This document shows, one piece after another, positions 19,148 through 28,083 of a DNA stretch of 34,284 nucleotides. The position numbers and the translations under genes are program-made. Within the stretch, counting starts at the first letter, position 1. Each line of letters opens with the position of its first letter. Source of the DNA: Streptomyces bobili (GTDB taxonomy: Bacteria; Actinomycetota; Actinomycetes; Streptomycetales; Streptomycetaceae); contig NZ_MUBA01000243.1 of the NCBI RefSeq assembly GCF_002154575.1, forward strand, positions 1 to 34,284. Reading direction: 5' to 3'. The notes beneath the pieces are model-generated. The model was not told where the DNA came from, made no database searches, and saw only the letters and a list, made by a program, of their open reading frames with translations.

Positions 19148-19791
19148 TTCGCCACCTCGAGGTCGGGTACGACCTTGCGCAGCTCTTCCTCCGAGATCGC
19201 GCCCGCCCGCAGCAGCAGGGGCACCTCACGGCTGACGTCGACGATCGACGACGGGACGTTGCCCGGGGTGGGGCCGCCGTCCAGGTAGACGGAGACGGAG
19301 TCGCCGAGCATCTCCTGGGCGTAGTCGCAGTTCTCCGGAGCCGGGTGGCCGGTGAGGTTGGCGGAGGAGACCGCCATCGGGCCGACCTCGGTCAGCAGCT
19401 CGATGGCGACCGGGTGCAGCGGCATACGGACGGCCACGGTGCCACGGGTGTCGCCGAGGTCCCACTGGAGGGACGGCTGGTGCTTGGCGACGAGGGTGAG
19501 CGCGCCCGGCCAGAACGCGTCGACCAGCTCCCAGGCCAGCTCGGAGAAGTCCGTGACGAGACCGTGCAGCGTGTTCGGGGAGCCGATGAGGACGGGCGTG
19601 GGCATGTTGCGGCCCCGGCCCTTGGCCTCCAGCAGGTCACCGACGGCCTCCTTGGAGAACGCGTCGGCACCGATGCCGTACACCGTGTCGGTCGGCAGGA
19701 CGACCAGCTCGCCACGGCGGACGGCGGACGCTGCCTCGCGCAGACCCGTCACGCGGTCGGTCGCGTCATTGGTGTCGTATCGCCGTGCCAT
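19144..19791 (-). CDS. tsaC: L-threonylcarbamoyladenylate synthase (YrdC/Sua5 family)
   Basis: A 215-residue enzyme that makes threonylcarbamoyl-AMP from threonine, bicarbonate and ATP for the t6A37 modification of ANN-decoding tRNAs. The YrdC domain covers essentially the whole protein: LVVLPTDTVYGIGADAF, KGRGRNMPTPVLI, FWPGALTLVAK, TVAVRMPLHPVA and VSSANLTGHPAP. There is no separate C-terminal Sua5 domain, so this is the short TsaC form. ATG 19791 gives the standard MARRYDT start with GAGGAGG 10 nt upstream. It lies between prmC and the LMW-PTP-like gene, a conserved actinobacterial order. Confidence 0.95.
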   Translation of the reverse strand: MARRYDTNDATDRVTGLREAASAVRRGELVVLPTDTVYGIGADAFSKEAVGDLLEAKGRGRNMPTPVLIGSPNTLHGLVTDFSELAWELVDAFWPGALTLVAKHQPSLQWDLGDTRGTVAVRMPLHPVAIELLTEVGPMAVSSANLTGHPAPENCDYAQEMLGDSVSVYLDGGPTPGNVPSSIVDVSREVPLLLRAGAISEEELRKVVPDLEVAN

Positions 19792-19843
19792 GTCTAGCGG
19801 GCCTCCTCGTGCACGTACTGCGCGGATGTGGTCGGGGGGACGG

Positions 19844-20725
19844 TCACGGCAGCGCCTTGCGGGCGGTGGCGAAGCGCGGCCGGTTGTTGAGGTCGGGGTG
19901 GTCGGCCGCGTCGGCCCAGCCACGCTCCTCGGTGAAGATCCACGGCACCTGGCCGCCCTGGGTGTCGGCGTGCTCGATGACGACGACGCCGCCGGGCCGC
20001 AGCAGGCGGTGCGCGGTGCGTTCGATGCCCCGGATCAGGTCGAGGCCGTCCTCGCCGGAGAACAGGGCGAGCTGCGGGTCGTAGTCGCGGGCCTCGGGGG
20101 CGACGTACTCCCACTCGGTGAGCGGGATGTACGGCGGGTTGGACACGACGAGGTCGACCTGGCCGTCGAGGTCCGGGAAAGCGTCCAGGGCGTTGCCCTG
20201 ACGCAGGTCGACCCTGGACCCCTCCATGTTCTTGCGGGTCCATACCAGGGCGTCCTCGGACAGCTCCACGGCGTGCACGCGTGAGCGCGGGACCTCCTGG
20301 GCGAGGGCGAGCGCGATGGCGCCGGAGCCGGTGCACAGGTCGACGATCAGCGGCTCGACCACGTCCATGGCGCGCACGGCGTCTATCGCCCAGCCGACCA
20401 CCGACTCGGTCTCCGGACGCGGCACGAAGACGCCCGGTCCGACCTGGAGTTCCAGGTACCGGAAGTAGGCGCGCCCGGTGATGTGCTGGAGCGGCTCGCG
20501 CTGCTCGCGGCGGGCGATGACCTCCCAGTACCGGGCGTCGAAGTCGGAGTCCTTCACGGAGTGGAGCTCGCCCCGCTTCACGCCGTGCACGAAGGCGGCG
20601 AGCTCCTCCGCGTCGTTGCGCGGCGAGGGCACGCCGGCGTCGGCCAGCCGCTGGGTGGCCTGAGCTACCTCAGCGAGCAGCAGACTGCGGGGGCTCGGGG
20701 AACGTCCCCCAAATGATTGCTGCAC
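19844..20725 (-). CDS. prmC: Peptide chain release factor N5-glutamine methyltransferase
   Basis: A 293-residue S-adenosylmethionine enzyme that methylates the Gln of the GGQ motif in RF1 and RF2. The SAM-binding loop VDLCTGSGAIALALA is at 128-142 and the NPPY catalytic motif at 196-199; the N-terminal helical substrate-recognition domain covers about 15-100. GTG 20725 follows GGAGG with 6-nt spacing. The first 13 residues (QQSFGGRSPSPRS) are unlike the family, which normally begins close to LLLAEVAQA; their DNA resembles a GC-rich REP-like hairpin. Its substrate gene prfA lies directly upstream. Confidence 0.95.
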   Translation of the reverse strand: MQQSFGGRSPSPRSLLLAEVAQATQRLADAGVPSPRNDAEELAAFVHGVKRGELHSVKDSDFDARYWEVIARREQREPLQHITGRAYFRYLELQVGPGVFVPRPETESVVGWAIDAVRAMDVVEPLIVDLCTGSGAIALALAQEVPRSRVHAVELSEDALVWTRKNMEGSRVDLRQGNALDAFPDLDGQVDLVVSNPPYIPLTEWEYVAPEARDYDPQLALFSGEDGLDLIRGIERTAHRLLRPGGVVVIEHADTQGGQVPWIFTEERGWADAADHPDLNNRPRFATARKALP

Positions 20726-20764
20726 GCAAGTCCTCCGTGTCGTCCTCGGTCGTGCGTACGTGCC

Positions 20765-21841
<1,077 letters not shown>

Positions 21842-21889
21842 CTCTGGCTCCTGATACTGCGAAGGAAAGGGAAGGCAGGCGACCAAAAA

Positions 21890-21938
21890 CGCCGGTCCCG
21901 GCGCGCGCCCCGGACAGGGGCACGGCCGTGGACCGGCG
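21890..21938 (-). terminator. Intrinsic terminator between rpmE and prfA
   Basis: Perfect 9-bp arms (CGCCGGTCC at 21890-21898, GGACCGGCG at 21930-21938) enclose a nested CCCC-N5-GGGG hairpin at 21908-21920. On the leftward strand the stem is followed at once by five Ts (21889-21885). It lies 12 bp past the rpmE stop. Confidence 0.8.
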
Positions 21939-21950
21939 AAATGGGGCTCG

Positions 21951-22172
21951 CTACTTCGTGGAGCCGGCGGCCTTGCCGAAGCGGGCCTCGAAGCGGGCCA
22001 CACGGCCACCGGTGTCGAGGATCTTCTGCTTGCCCGTGTAGAACGGGTGGCACTCGGAGCACACGTCGGCACGGATCGCGCCGCCGTCGATGGTGCTGCG
22101 GGTGGTGAACGACGCGCCACAGGTACAGCTGACCTGCGTCTCGACGTACTCGGGGTGGATGTCGCGCTTCAA
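21951..22172 (-). CDS. rpmE: 50S ribosomal protein L31, zinc-binding (C+) form
   Basis: A 73-residue L31 with the zinc ligands of the C+ type: VSCTCG and [10 protein letters not shown]. Loss of zinc under thiol stress or its exchange for a cysteine-free paralogue is known for this family. TTG 22172 was chosen: AGGAG lies 5 nt upstream and it yields the universal M-KRDIHPEY start. No other usable start is nearby. A SigR promoter lies about 100 bp upstream and a T-tailed terminator 12 bp downstream, making it a separate stress-controlled unit. Confidence 0.97.
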   Translation of the reverse strand: MKRDIHPEYVETQVSCTCGASFTTRSTIDGGAIRADVCSECHPFYTGKQKILDTGGRVARFEARFGKAAGSTK

Positions 22173-22277
22173 GGTGTCTCCTAGGTTTCGGGAGGGCGCC
22201 GGGTCGCCGTCCGCGGGATGCGAAAGCGTGAACCGGAGCCGACGTACCAGTCTGCCAGCACTGGCCGCATCCCCCAA

Positions 22278-22304
22278 AACCGGGGGGTGGGGCGATCTAT
22301 TCCC
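22278..22304 (-). promoter_or_regulatory. SigR promoter of rpmE, GGGAAT-N18-GTT
   Basis: On the leftward strand GGGAAT (22304-22299) and GTT (22280-22278) are separated by exactly 18 bases, a perfect match to the SigR disulphide-stress consensus. rpmE is a known SigR target in S. coelicolor. The start would be near 22270, giving a leader of about 100 nt. Confidence 0.88.
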
Positions 22305-22321
22305 GGCAGGCCAGCGGCGGC

Positions 22322-22345
22322 TGTCGCGGCGGGTGTCGCGGCGGG
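22322..22345. repeat. Tandem 12-bp repeat, two copies of TGTCGCGGCGGG
   Basis: Two perfect back-to-back copies lie 18 bp upstream of the SigR -35 box of rpmE. A different 12-bp tandem array follows at 22368-22413 in the same gap. Confidence 0.65.
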
Positions 22346-22367
22346 GCCGGCCGCGTTCTCACGGTGA

Positions 22368-22413
22368 TCTCACTGCCGGTCTCACTGCCGGTCCACTGCC
22401 GGTCTCGCTCCGG
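22368..22413. repeat. Tandem array of about four TCTCACTGCCGG units
   Basis: Two perfect 12-bp copies (22368-22379, 22380-22391) are followed by two degenerate 11-base copies (22392-22402, 22403-22413). The array ends exactly at the stop codon of the LCP gene (22414-22416). Confidence 0.7.
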
Positions 22414-23568
22414 TCAGGACGCTGATACGACGCCCGCCGCCTCGCCCGTGGCATTGCCCTCGGTGGCGGTCTTCGGGATCGGGAGGTCGTCACGCAGGGC
22501 GGTCCACACCTGCTGGGCCTTCGCCTTCTCGACGATGACGCGGTTGGGGTTCGCGGGGTCGTACCGCACCGGCATCGTGACCATGTGCATGTCTTCCGCA
22601 CCGATGCCCTTGAGGCCGCCCGCGAAGGACATCAGCGAGTTCAGCGAGCCGAGGCCGGAGTCGGTGGTGACGGCCTTGGTGGCCGTGTCGGCGAGGTCGT
22701 ACAGCTTCTTGCCGCTGGTGAGGACGCCGACGTCCTTGACCTGGTCGACCAGGGCCTTGATGAAGGCCTGCTGGAGCTGGATACGCCCGAGGTCCGAGCC
22801 GTCGCCGACGCCGTGCCGGGTGCGGACCAGGCCGAGGGCCTGTTCGCCGTCGAGCGTGTGCGTGCCGGCCTTCAGGTCCAGATGGCTGTCGGGGTCCTTG
22901 ATGTCCTCGGTCGTGGTGATGTCGACCCCGCCCAGCTCGTCGATCAGCTTCTCGAAGCCGGAGAAGTCGACTTCCAGGTAGTGGTCCATGCGGACCCCGC
23001 TGAGGGACTCGACGGTCTTGACCGCGCAGGCCGCGCCGCCCGTGGTGTACGCCGAGTTGAACATGACGTCGGTCGCGCCGTCGTGGGTGCCGCCCTGGGT
23101 GTCGGTGCAGCGGGGGCGGTCGATGAGGGTGTCGCGGGGAATGGACACCACGCTGGCCTTCTTGTGGCCCTCGTACACGTGGATGACCATCGCCGTGTCG
23201 GAGCGGGCGCTGCCGTCGTCGGTGCCGCCGCCGAGCTTCTTGTTGGCACCGGAGCGGGTGTCCGAGCCGAGGACGAGGATGTTCTCCGAGCCGTTGTCGG
23301 TCTTCGTGGGCCGGTCGGTACCGAGGGCCTGGTCGATGTCGACGCTCTTGATGTTGCCGTTGAGCTTGAAGTACACGTACCCGAGGCCGGTACCGCCGAG
23401 GACGACCACCCCGGCCGCGGTCCACGCCGCAATCATCAGGCCCCTGCGTCCGGCCCGGGGCTTGCGGCGGTGGCCCTTGGTCCGACGGCCGGGGCCATCG
23501 GTACCGGGCTCATCCGGTGTGCCGGCCTCTCCCGGTATGCCGGGCTCCGGCGTGCTCTCCGCGGACAT
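22414..23568 (-). CDS. LytR-CpsA-Psr (LCP) family wall glycopolymer ligase
   Basis: A 384-residue type II membrane protein. Residues 1-42 are a disordered, basic cytosolic tail; one membrane segment lies at about 43-66 (LMIAAWTAAGVVVLGGTGLGYVYF). The extracellular LCP domain follows: ENILVLGSDTRSG (about 94-106), RSDTAMVIHV, SVVSIPRDTLID, and the Arg/Asp-rich GLVRTRHGVGDGSDLGRIQLQQAF. These bind the polyprenyl pyrophosphate and its metal. LCP enzymes move glycopolymers from undecaprenyl carriers to peptidoglycan. Cys153 and Cys181 may form a disulphide. ATG 23568 follows GAGGAG with short spacing. Confidence 0.92.
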   Translation of the reverse strand: MSAESTPEPGIPGEAGTPDEPGTDGPGRRTKGHRRKPRAGRRGLMIAAWTAAGVVVLGGTGLGYVYFKLNGNIKSVDIDQALGTDRPTKTDNGSENILVLGSDTRSGANKKLGGGTDDGSARSDTAMVIHVYEGHKKASVVSIPRDTLIDRPRCTDTQGGTHDGATDVMFNSAYTTGGAACAVKTVESLSGVRMDHYLEVDFSGFEKLIDELGGVDITTTEDIKDPDSHLDLKAGTHTLDGEQALGLVRTRHGVGDGSDLGRIQLQQAFIKALVDQVKDVGVLTSGKKLYDLADTATKAVTTDSGLGSLNSLMSFAGGLKGIGAEDMHMVTMPVRYDPANPNRVIVEKAKAQQVWTALRDDLPIPKTATEGNATGEAAGVVSAS

Positions 23569-23646
23569 GCGCTCCTCGGTTCCGTGTCAACCCCACCATG
23601 GTCCCTCCGCCAGGTCAGACGGGGAAACTCGGCACAGGGTTGCACA

Positions 23647-23687
23647 ACGCTCCGTGCCCGGCCTGGAACAGGCCGGGCACGGAGCGT
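23647..23687 (-). terminator. 19-bp hairpin terminator after the protease gene
   Basis: A perfect 19-bp stem (23647-23665 with 23669-23687) closes a GAA loop, 40 bp past the protease stop and about 80 bp upstream of the LCP start. No T-run follows, as is common for strong Streptomyces terminators. Confidence 0.82.
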
Positions 23688-23727
23688 GAGCGGGTGAGGG
23701 GAGGAGCACCCCCGCTCACCTGCGACG

Positions 23728-25515
23728 TCAGGCGAAGATGTCGTACTGCTTGAAGGTCGTCCCGAGCGAGAGCCGTGCGGAAAAGATCACATTCCCGGCG
23801 CTTCCGTTACCCCGGTACAGGTAGAGGGTGCCGGCGGGGGTGCGGGCCAGGAGGTCGGCCTTGCCGTCCCCGTTGACGTCACCGACGGTGGCGAAGGCGT
23901 TGTACGTCGTGTTGCTCCAGGTCGCGACCTTGAGGCCGGACATGAACGCGGTCGAGCCGAGCACGCCCCGGCCGCGGTAGAGGTACACGGCACCGCTCGT
24001 CTTGTTGCGGGCGAGGAGGTCTGCCTTGCCGTCGCCGTTGAAGTCACCATGGCCGCGCACGACGTTGAAGTTGTTCCAGCCCGTGCCGGCCTTCACCCGC
24101 GTGCCGAAGCTGCCGGTGCCCTTGCCCGGGTAGATCCACAGCGCGCCGGCCGAGTCGACGGAGGCCAGGTCGGGCAGGTCGTCGCCGGTGACGTCACCGG
24201 GGGCGACGATGCTGAGGCGGGTCTTCCAGTTGTCACCGATCAGCTTGTCCGCCCAAGTGCCGCTGGAGGGCACGTAGTGCTTCCAGAAGACGTCACCGTC
24301 GGACGTGCGGCGCACGATGAGGTCCTGGTAACCGTCCCGGTCCAGGTCGGCCTGCACGATCACGTTGTAGCCGCTCCACGTGCCCCAGGACTCGCGTGCG
24401 GCGAGCGTGGTGCCCTTGGAGTCGATCTCGTAGCCCGTCTGGGTGGAGGCGTTGCGCACCCACAGGTCGGCGTTGTGGTCACCGTCCATGTTGGTGTCGT
24501 CGATCCGCGGGTAGACGGTGCCGACGTACGAGGTGACCTTGCTGAAGACGCTGTATGCGCCGCTCGCCACGCAGTCCTCTACGCCCCAGGAGACGACGCC
24601 CACGATCCGGCCGCCGTAGACCAGCGGGCCACCGGAGTCGCCGTTGCAGGCGGTGGTCGTGCCCTCGTCGCTACCGCTGGCGGGGGTGCCCGCGCACACC
24701 ATGTGGCCCTTGACGAAGTCGGCGCCGTACGCGCCCGCGCAGGTGGCGTCGGACTGGATCGGCAGCGTGGCCGTCTTCAGCGTGCCGGAGATGTCGTCGT
24801 TGGTGGAGGTGGTGCGGCCCCAGCCGTAGACCTTGGCCTGCGTCCCGGGCACGTACGACCCGGTGTTGCCGGACGTGATCATCTTGATCGGCGTGGCCTT
24901 GACCGGGTTCGGCAGGGTCAGCACAGCGATGTCGTTGTCGATCGTCGTCGCGTTGTACGACCAGTGGTTCCACTGACGCCAGACACCGCTGACGGTGCCG
25001 CCGTGCAGGTCGTCGCTGGTCGCCAGCTGCGAGGTGCCGGTGACGATCGCGCCGTGCGCCTTCCAGTCGTAGCCCTTGACGCAGTGCGCGGCGGTGAGGA
25101 TCTTCGTCGGCGCCACGACCGCGCCGCCGCAGAAGAAGCCGATGTCGTCGGTCGTGGTGTCGGTTCCGCGGTCGTCGCCGTACCAGAGCTGGGCCATCCA
25201 CGGAGCCGTGGTGATGGTCGTCGTGGTGCCGCCGATGATCTTCGGGTCGATCGTCGTGGCGCCGGTGCTCGCGCTCTGCGACGCGTTGGTGGTGCGGCCC
25301 GCGACGTCGTCACCGGAGAGGGCGATGCCGAGCCGCTTCTGAAGGTCCTTCGCCGACGGCGCCGTGATGACGGGCGCCGGCGGCGCCTCGGCGGCAGAGG
25401 CCGAAGAGGTCAGCAGCACGCCGGCGATCGCAGCGGCCAGCCCGGCAGCGGCAACCGGCAGAACGATTCGCATCCGACGTCTGTGACGCCCGCCCCCGGA
25501 CGTGGGTGTACCCAC
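23728..25515 (-). CDS. Secreted S1-family serine protease with C-terminal VCBS/FG-GAP repeats
   Basis: A 595-residue exported protein. A signal peptide ends near ASA|AEA (residue 42); a propeptide runs to about 92, and IIGG (93-96) is the expected mature N-terminus. The triad is His144 (LTAAHC), Asp195 (NDIAVL) and Ser294 (GDSGGP). The S1 pocket base, six residues before the Ser, is Thr288, not the Asp of trypsin, so specificity is unlikely to be for Lys/Arg. From about 338 to the end are five FG-GAP/VCBS-like units with calcium-type loops such as DLDRDGYQDL, DFNGDGKADL and DVNGDGKADL, predicted to form a propeller. The start is GTG 25515 after a G6 run; Met15 is the alternative. Confidence 0.93.
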   Translation of the reverse strand: MGTPTSGGGRHRRRMRIVLPVAAAGLAAAIAGVLLTSSASAAEAPPAPVITAPSAKDLQKRLGIALSGDDVAGRTTNASQSASTGATTIDPKIIGGTTTTITTAPWMAQLWYGDDRGTDTTTDDIGFFCGGAVVAPTKILTAAHCVKGYDWKAHGAIVTGTSQLATSDDLHGGTVSGVWRQWNHWSYNATTIDNDIAVLTLPNPVKATPIKMITSGNTGSYVPGTQAKVYGWGRTTSTNDDISGTLKTATLPIQSDATCAGAYGADFVKGHMVCAGTPASGSDEGTTTACNGDSGGPLVYGGRIVGVVSWGVEDCVASGAYSVFSKVTSYVGTVYPRIDDTNMDGDHNADLWVRNASTQTGYEIDSKGTTLAARESWGTWSGYNVIVQADLDRDGYQDLIVRRTSDGDVFWKHYVPSSGTWADKLIGDNWKTRLSIVAPGDVTGDDLPDLASVDSAGALWIYPGKGTGSFGTRVKAGTGWNNFNVVRGHGDFNGDGKADLLARNKTSGAVYLYRGRGVLGSTAFMSGLKVATWSNTTYNAFATVGDVNGDGKADLLARTPAGTLYLYRGNGSAGNVIFSARLSLGTTFKQYDIFA

Positions 25516-25597
25516 TCAAGTCCCCCCTGGGATCTGAAGTTCGTGGTCGAAAAGATGACCGAAGACGGTGATCGTACCTTGACCGTGAACAGCAGAA

Positions 25598-25625
25598 AGG
25601 GCCGCCCCCGCAAGGGGACGGCCCT
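25598..25625 (-). terminator. Intrinsic terminator of rho
   Basis: AGGGCCG (25598-25604) and CCCC (25606-25609) pair with GGGG (25614-25617) and CGGCCCT (25619-25625), with one C/A mismatch and a GCAA loop. On the leftward strand TTTCTGCTGTT follows. It begins 17 bp after the rho stop. Confidence 0.82.
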
Positions 25626-25641
25626 CTGGTGAAGACCTTCG

Positions 25642-27678
25642 TCAGTCGCCGTTGCCCGGCGTCGTTTTCTGGATCTGCATCAGGAACTCGGCGTTCGACT
25701 TCGTCTGCTTCATCTTGTCGAGAAGCAGCTCGACCGCCTGCTGCTGGTCGAGCGCGTGCAGCACCCGGCGCAGCTTCCAGACCACCCCGAGCTCGTCGGG
25801 GGCGAGCAGGATCTCTTCCTTACGGGTGCCGGACGCGTCGACGTCCACCGCCGGGAAGATGCGCTTGTCGGCGAGCTTCCGGTCGAGCTTGAGCTCCATG
25901 TTGCCGGTGCCCTTGAACTCCTCGAAGATCACCTCGTCCATGCGGGACCCGGTGTCGACGAGCGCGGTCGCCAGGATGGTGAGCGAGCCACCGTCCTCGA
26001 TGTTGCGCGCCGCACCGAAGAAGCGCTTCGGCGGGTACAGGGCCGTCGAGTCGACACCACCGGACAGGATGCGGCCGGAGGCCGGGGCGGCGAGGTTGTA
26101 CGCACGGCCCAGACGCGTGATCGAGTCGAGCAGGACGACGACGTCGTGGCCCAGTTCCACCAGGCGCTTGGCGCGCTCGATGGCCAGCTCCGCGACCGTG
26201 GTGTGGTCCTCGGCCGGGCGGTCGAAGGTCGAGGAGATGACCTCGCCCTTGACTGACCGCTGCATGTCGGTGACCTCTTCCGGACGCTCGTCGACCAGGA
26301 CGACCATCAGGTGGCACTCGGGGTTGTTGTGCGTGATCGCGTTGGCGATCGCCTGCATGATCATGGTCTTGCCGGTCTTCGGCGGGGCCACGATCAGACC
26401 GCGCTGGCCCTTACCGATCGGCGACACGAGGTCGATGATGCGGGTGGTGAGCACGCCCGGGTCCGTCTCCAGACGGAGGCGGTCCTGCGGGTACAGCGGG
26501 GTGAGCTTGTTGAACTCCGGGCGGCCACGGCCGTGTTCGGGCGCCATGCCGTTGACGGAGTCGAGACGCACGAGCGCGTTGAACTTCTCGCGCCGCTCGC
26601 CTTCCTTCGGCTGACGGACCGCGCCGGTGACGTGGTCGCCCTTGCGCAGGCCGTTCTTGCGGACCTGGGCGAGGGAGACGTACACGTCGTTGGGACCCGG
26701 CAGGTAGCCCGACGTACGGATGAAGGCGTAGTTGTCGAGGATGTCCAGGATGCCCGCGACGGGGATCAGGACGTCGTCGTCGGCGACCTGCGGCTCGACG
26801 GTGCCGATCTCGTCACGGCCGCGACGGCCCCGACGGTCCCGGTAACGGCCGCGACGGCCGCGACGGCCGCCCTCGAAGTCGTCGTCGTCCTGCGGGCCGT
26901 TGTCGCGCTGGCGGTCCTGACGGTCCTGGCGCTCCGGACGGTCCTGGCGGTCCTGACGACCACCGCTCTGCTGGCCCTGCTGCTGGCGCTGACCGCCCTG
27001 GCCCTGCTGGTCGTCGCCCTTGCCGCGGCGGTCGCGGTCACGGCCGCGCTCACGGCGGTCGCGGCGGCGGCCCTCGGCGCCGTCGGCGTCGGTCCTGGCG
27101 TCACCCTGCGGCTGAGCCTGCTCGGTCTGTGTCGCGACCGCGGCGGCCTCGGCCTTCGGCGCGCTCTTCGCCTCGGCGGTGACGGTCTCGGGGCTGCCCG
27201 CGTCGGCGGTCGCACGCCGACGGCGGCGCTCGACCGGGGCGTCGTTGCTGGCAGGCTGACCGGGGATCTCGATCTGCTGCTGGGCCACGGCCTTCTCGGC
27301 GGGGGCCTCGGCCGGGGCGGCGTCCGCCTTCTTCTCGGCGGCCTCGTCGCCCGTGCGGGCCTTGGAGGTGGCGCGGCGCTTGGGCTTGGTCTCGGTGGCG
27401 TCCCCGGCGGGGGCCGTCGCGGCCTTCGCGGCCGGCGCGCCACTTCCCGCCTGCGCCTCCTTGATGACCTCGATCAACTGGCTCTTGCGCATACGCGCGG
27501 TGCCCCTGATGCCCAGGCCGGATGCGACCTGCTGCAACTCGGCCAGCACCATGCCGTCGAGGCCGGTACCGCGGCGCCGCCGGGAGCCGGCACCGGCGGC
27601 AGGCGCGGAGGCGTCCGTGGAGGGCGCGGCAGCGGTCTCCTCGACACGTGCGCCCATCAGATCGGTGGTGTCGCTCAC
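25642..27678 (-). CDS. rho: Transcription termination factor Rho, with long RG/RD-rich insertion
   Basis: A 678-residue hexameric RNA helicase that terminates transcription. The N-terminal Rho_N helical domain covers about 38-75 ([18 protein letters not shown]), the RNA-binding cold-shock-like domain about 302-370 ([29 protein letters not shown]), and the ATPase domain about 395-672 with P-loop APPKTGKT (431-438). Between the first two lies a roughly 220-residue insertion: Ala/Lys/Glu-rich, then Arg/Asp/Gln/Gly-rich ([15 protein letters not shown]). E. coli Rho is 419 residues; such insertions are known in actinobacteria and add RNA contacts. GTG 27678 has AAGGA upstream. A long structured leader precedes it. 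Confidence 0.97.
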   Translation of the reverse strand: MSDTTDLMGARVEETAAAPSTDASAPAAGAGSRRRRGTGLDGMVLAELQQVASGLGIRGTARMRKSQLIEVIKEAQAGSGAPAAKAATAPAGDATETKPKRRATSKARTGDEAAEKKADAAPAEAPAEKAVAQQQIEIPGQPASNDAPVERRRRRATADAGSPETVTAEAKSAPKAEAAAVATQTEQAQPQGDARTDADGAEGRRRDRRERGRDRDRRGKGDDQQGQGGQRQQQGQQSGGRQDRQDRPERQDRQDRQRDNGPQDDDDFEGGRRGRRGRYRDRRGRRGRDEIGTVEPQVADDDVLIPVAGILDILDNYAFIRTSGYLPGPNDVYVSLAQVRKNGLRKGDHVTGAVRQPKEGERREKFNALVRLDSVNGMAPEHGRGRPEFNKLTPLYPQDRLRLETDPGVLTTRIIDLVSPIGKGQRGLIVAPPKTGKTMIMQAIANAITHNNPECHLMVVLVDERPEEVTDMQRSVKGEVISSTFDRPAEDHTTVAELAIERAKRLVELGHDVVVLLDSITRLGRAYNLAAPASGRILSGGVDSTALYPPKRFFGAARNIEDGGSLTILATALVDTGSRMDEVIFEEFKGTGNMELKLDRKLADKRIFPAVDVDASGTRKEEILLAPDELGVVWKLRRVLHALDQQQAVELLLDKMKQTKSNAEFLMQIQKTTPGNGD
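26912..26956 (-). repeat. Five 9-bp tandem repeats inside rho
   Basis: Units of CGGTCCTG(A/G), with one diverged copy (CGCTCCGGA), run in frame and encode the QDR/PER triplets of the disordered insertion. Repeat number may vary between strains. Confidence 0.75.
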
Positions 27679-28083
27679 GAAGGGTCCTTCCCTGGAGCGG
27701 ACGTCGGCCTGTCTGGCTCGGCGACCGGTTGTGCTGTCCGGCTTCGGACCTTGCTGTGGCGAAGCCGGGGCGGTTGTCCGCCAAAGCGGCGGAAGAGATT
27801 TCTGGTGATGGCGCTTCCTCGACGATCCGTGACACCCAGTGTCACGTGGCGTGGTTGCACCGATTCCGGAGCGTGCCCGTCGGACCGCTCAGCGTCGCTG
27901 CACGGCGTACTGCCCAAGTACGACGTACGGAACGCAGTGCGGCGTGGGGAGCTCCCGGAAGAATGTCTGTCCCGGAGGGGGACATGAAGCACCTCGCCAT
28001 GGTGAGGTCGGGTGCAGACTTGAGGTTAACACTACCGGATCCAACAAACATTCCCCCTCTCGAAATCCGGCAACCGTGCGCTT
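27679..28083 (-). promoter_or_regulatory. Structured leader and promoter region of rho
   Basis: A 405-base gap without a convincing gene. In transcript order it holds: a weak promoter area (-10-like TAGTGT at 28034-28029; also GGGAAT-N19-GTT from 28055), an imperfect palindrome at 27991-28008, hairpin TGTCCC-N5-GGGACA at 27984-27968, a perfect CGTGACAC-CCA-GTGTCACG hairpin at 27846-27828, TCCGCC-N5-GGCGGA at 27793-27777, and a 9-bp inverted repeat (27768-27760 with 27746-27738) that overlaps and excludes a smaller GTCCG/CGGAC hairpin (27749-27736). This looks like an autoregulatory leader. Confidence 0.65.

Noticed and set aside
23585..23590. Perfect TTGACA (leftward) before the LCP gene
   Set aside because: It is only 16 bp from the start codon, so its -10 box would fall at or inside the coding sequence; no -10 match is seen there.
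26311..27987. 558-codon plus-strand frame with Leu/Ala/Val-rich segments opposite rho
   Set aside because: The apparent hydrophobic segments are the reverse reading of the rho RG/RD-rich insertion; there is no independent coding evidence.
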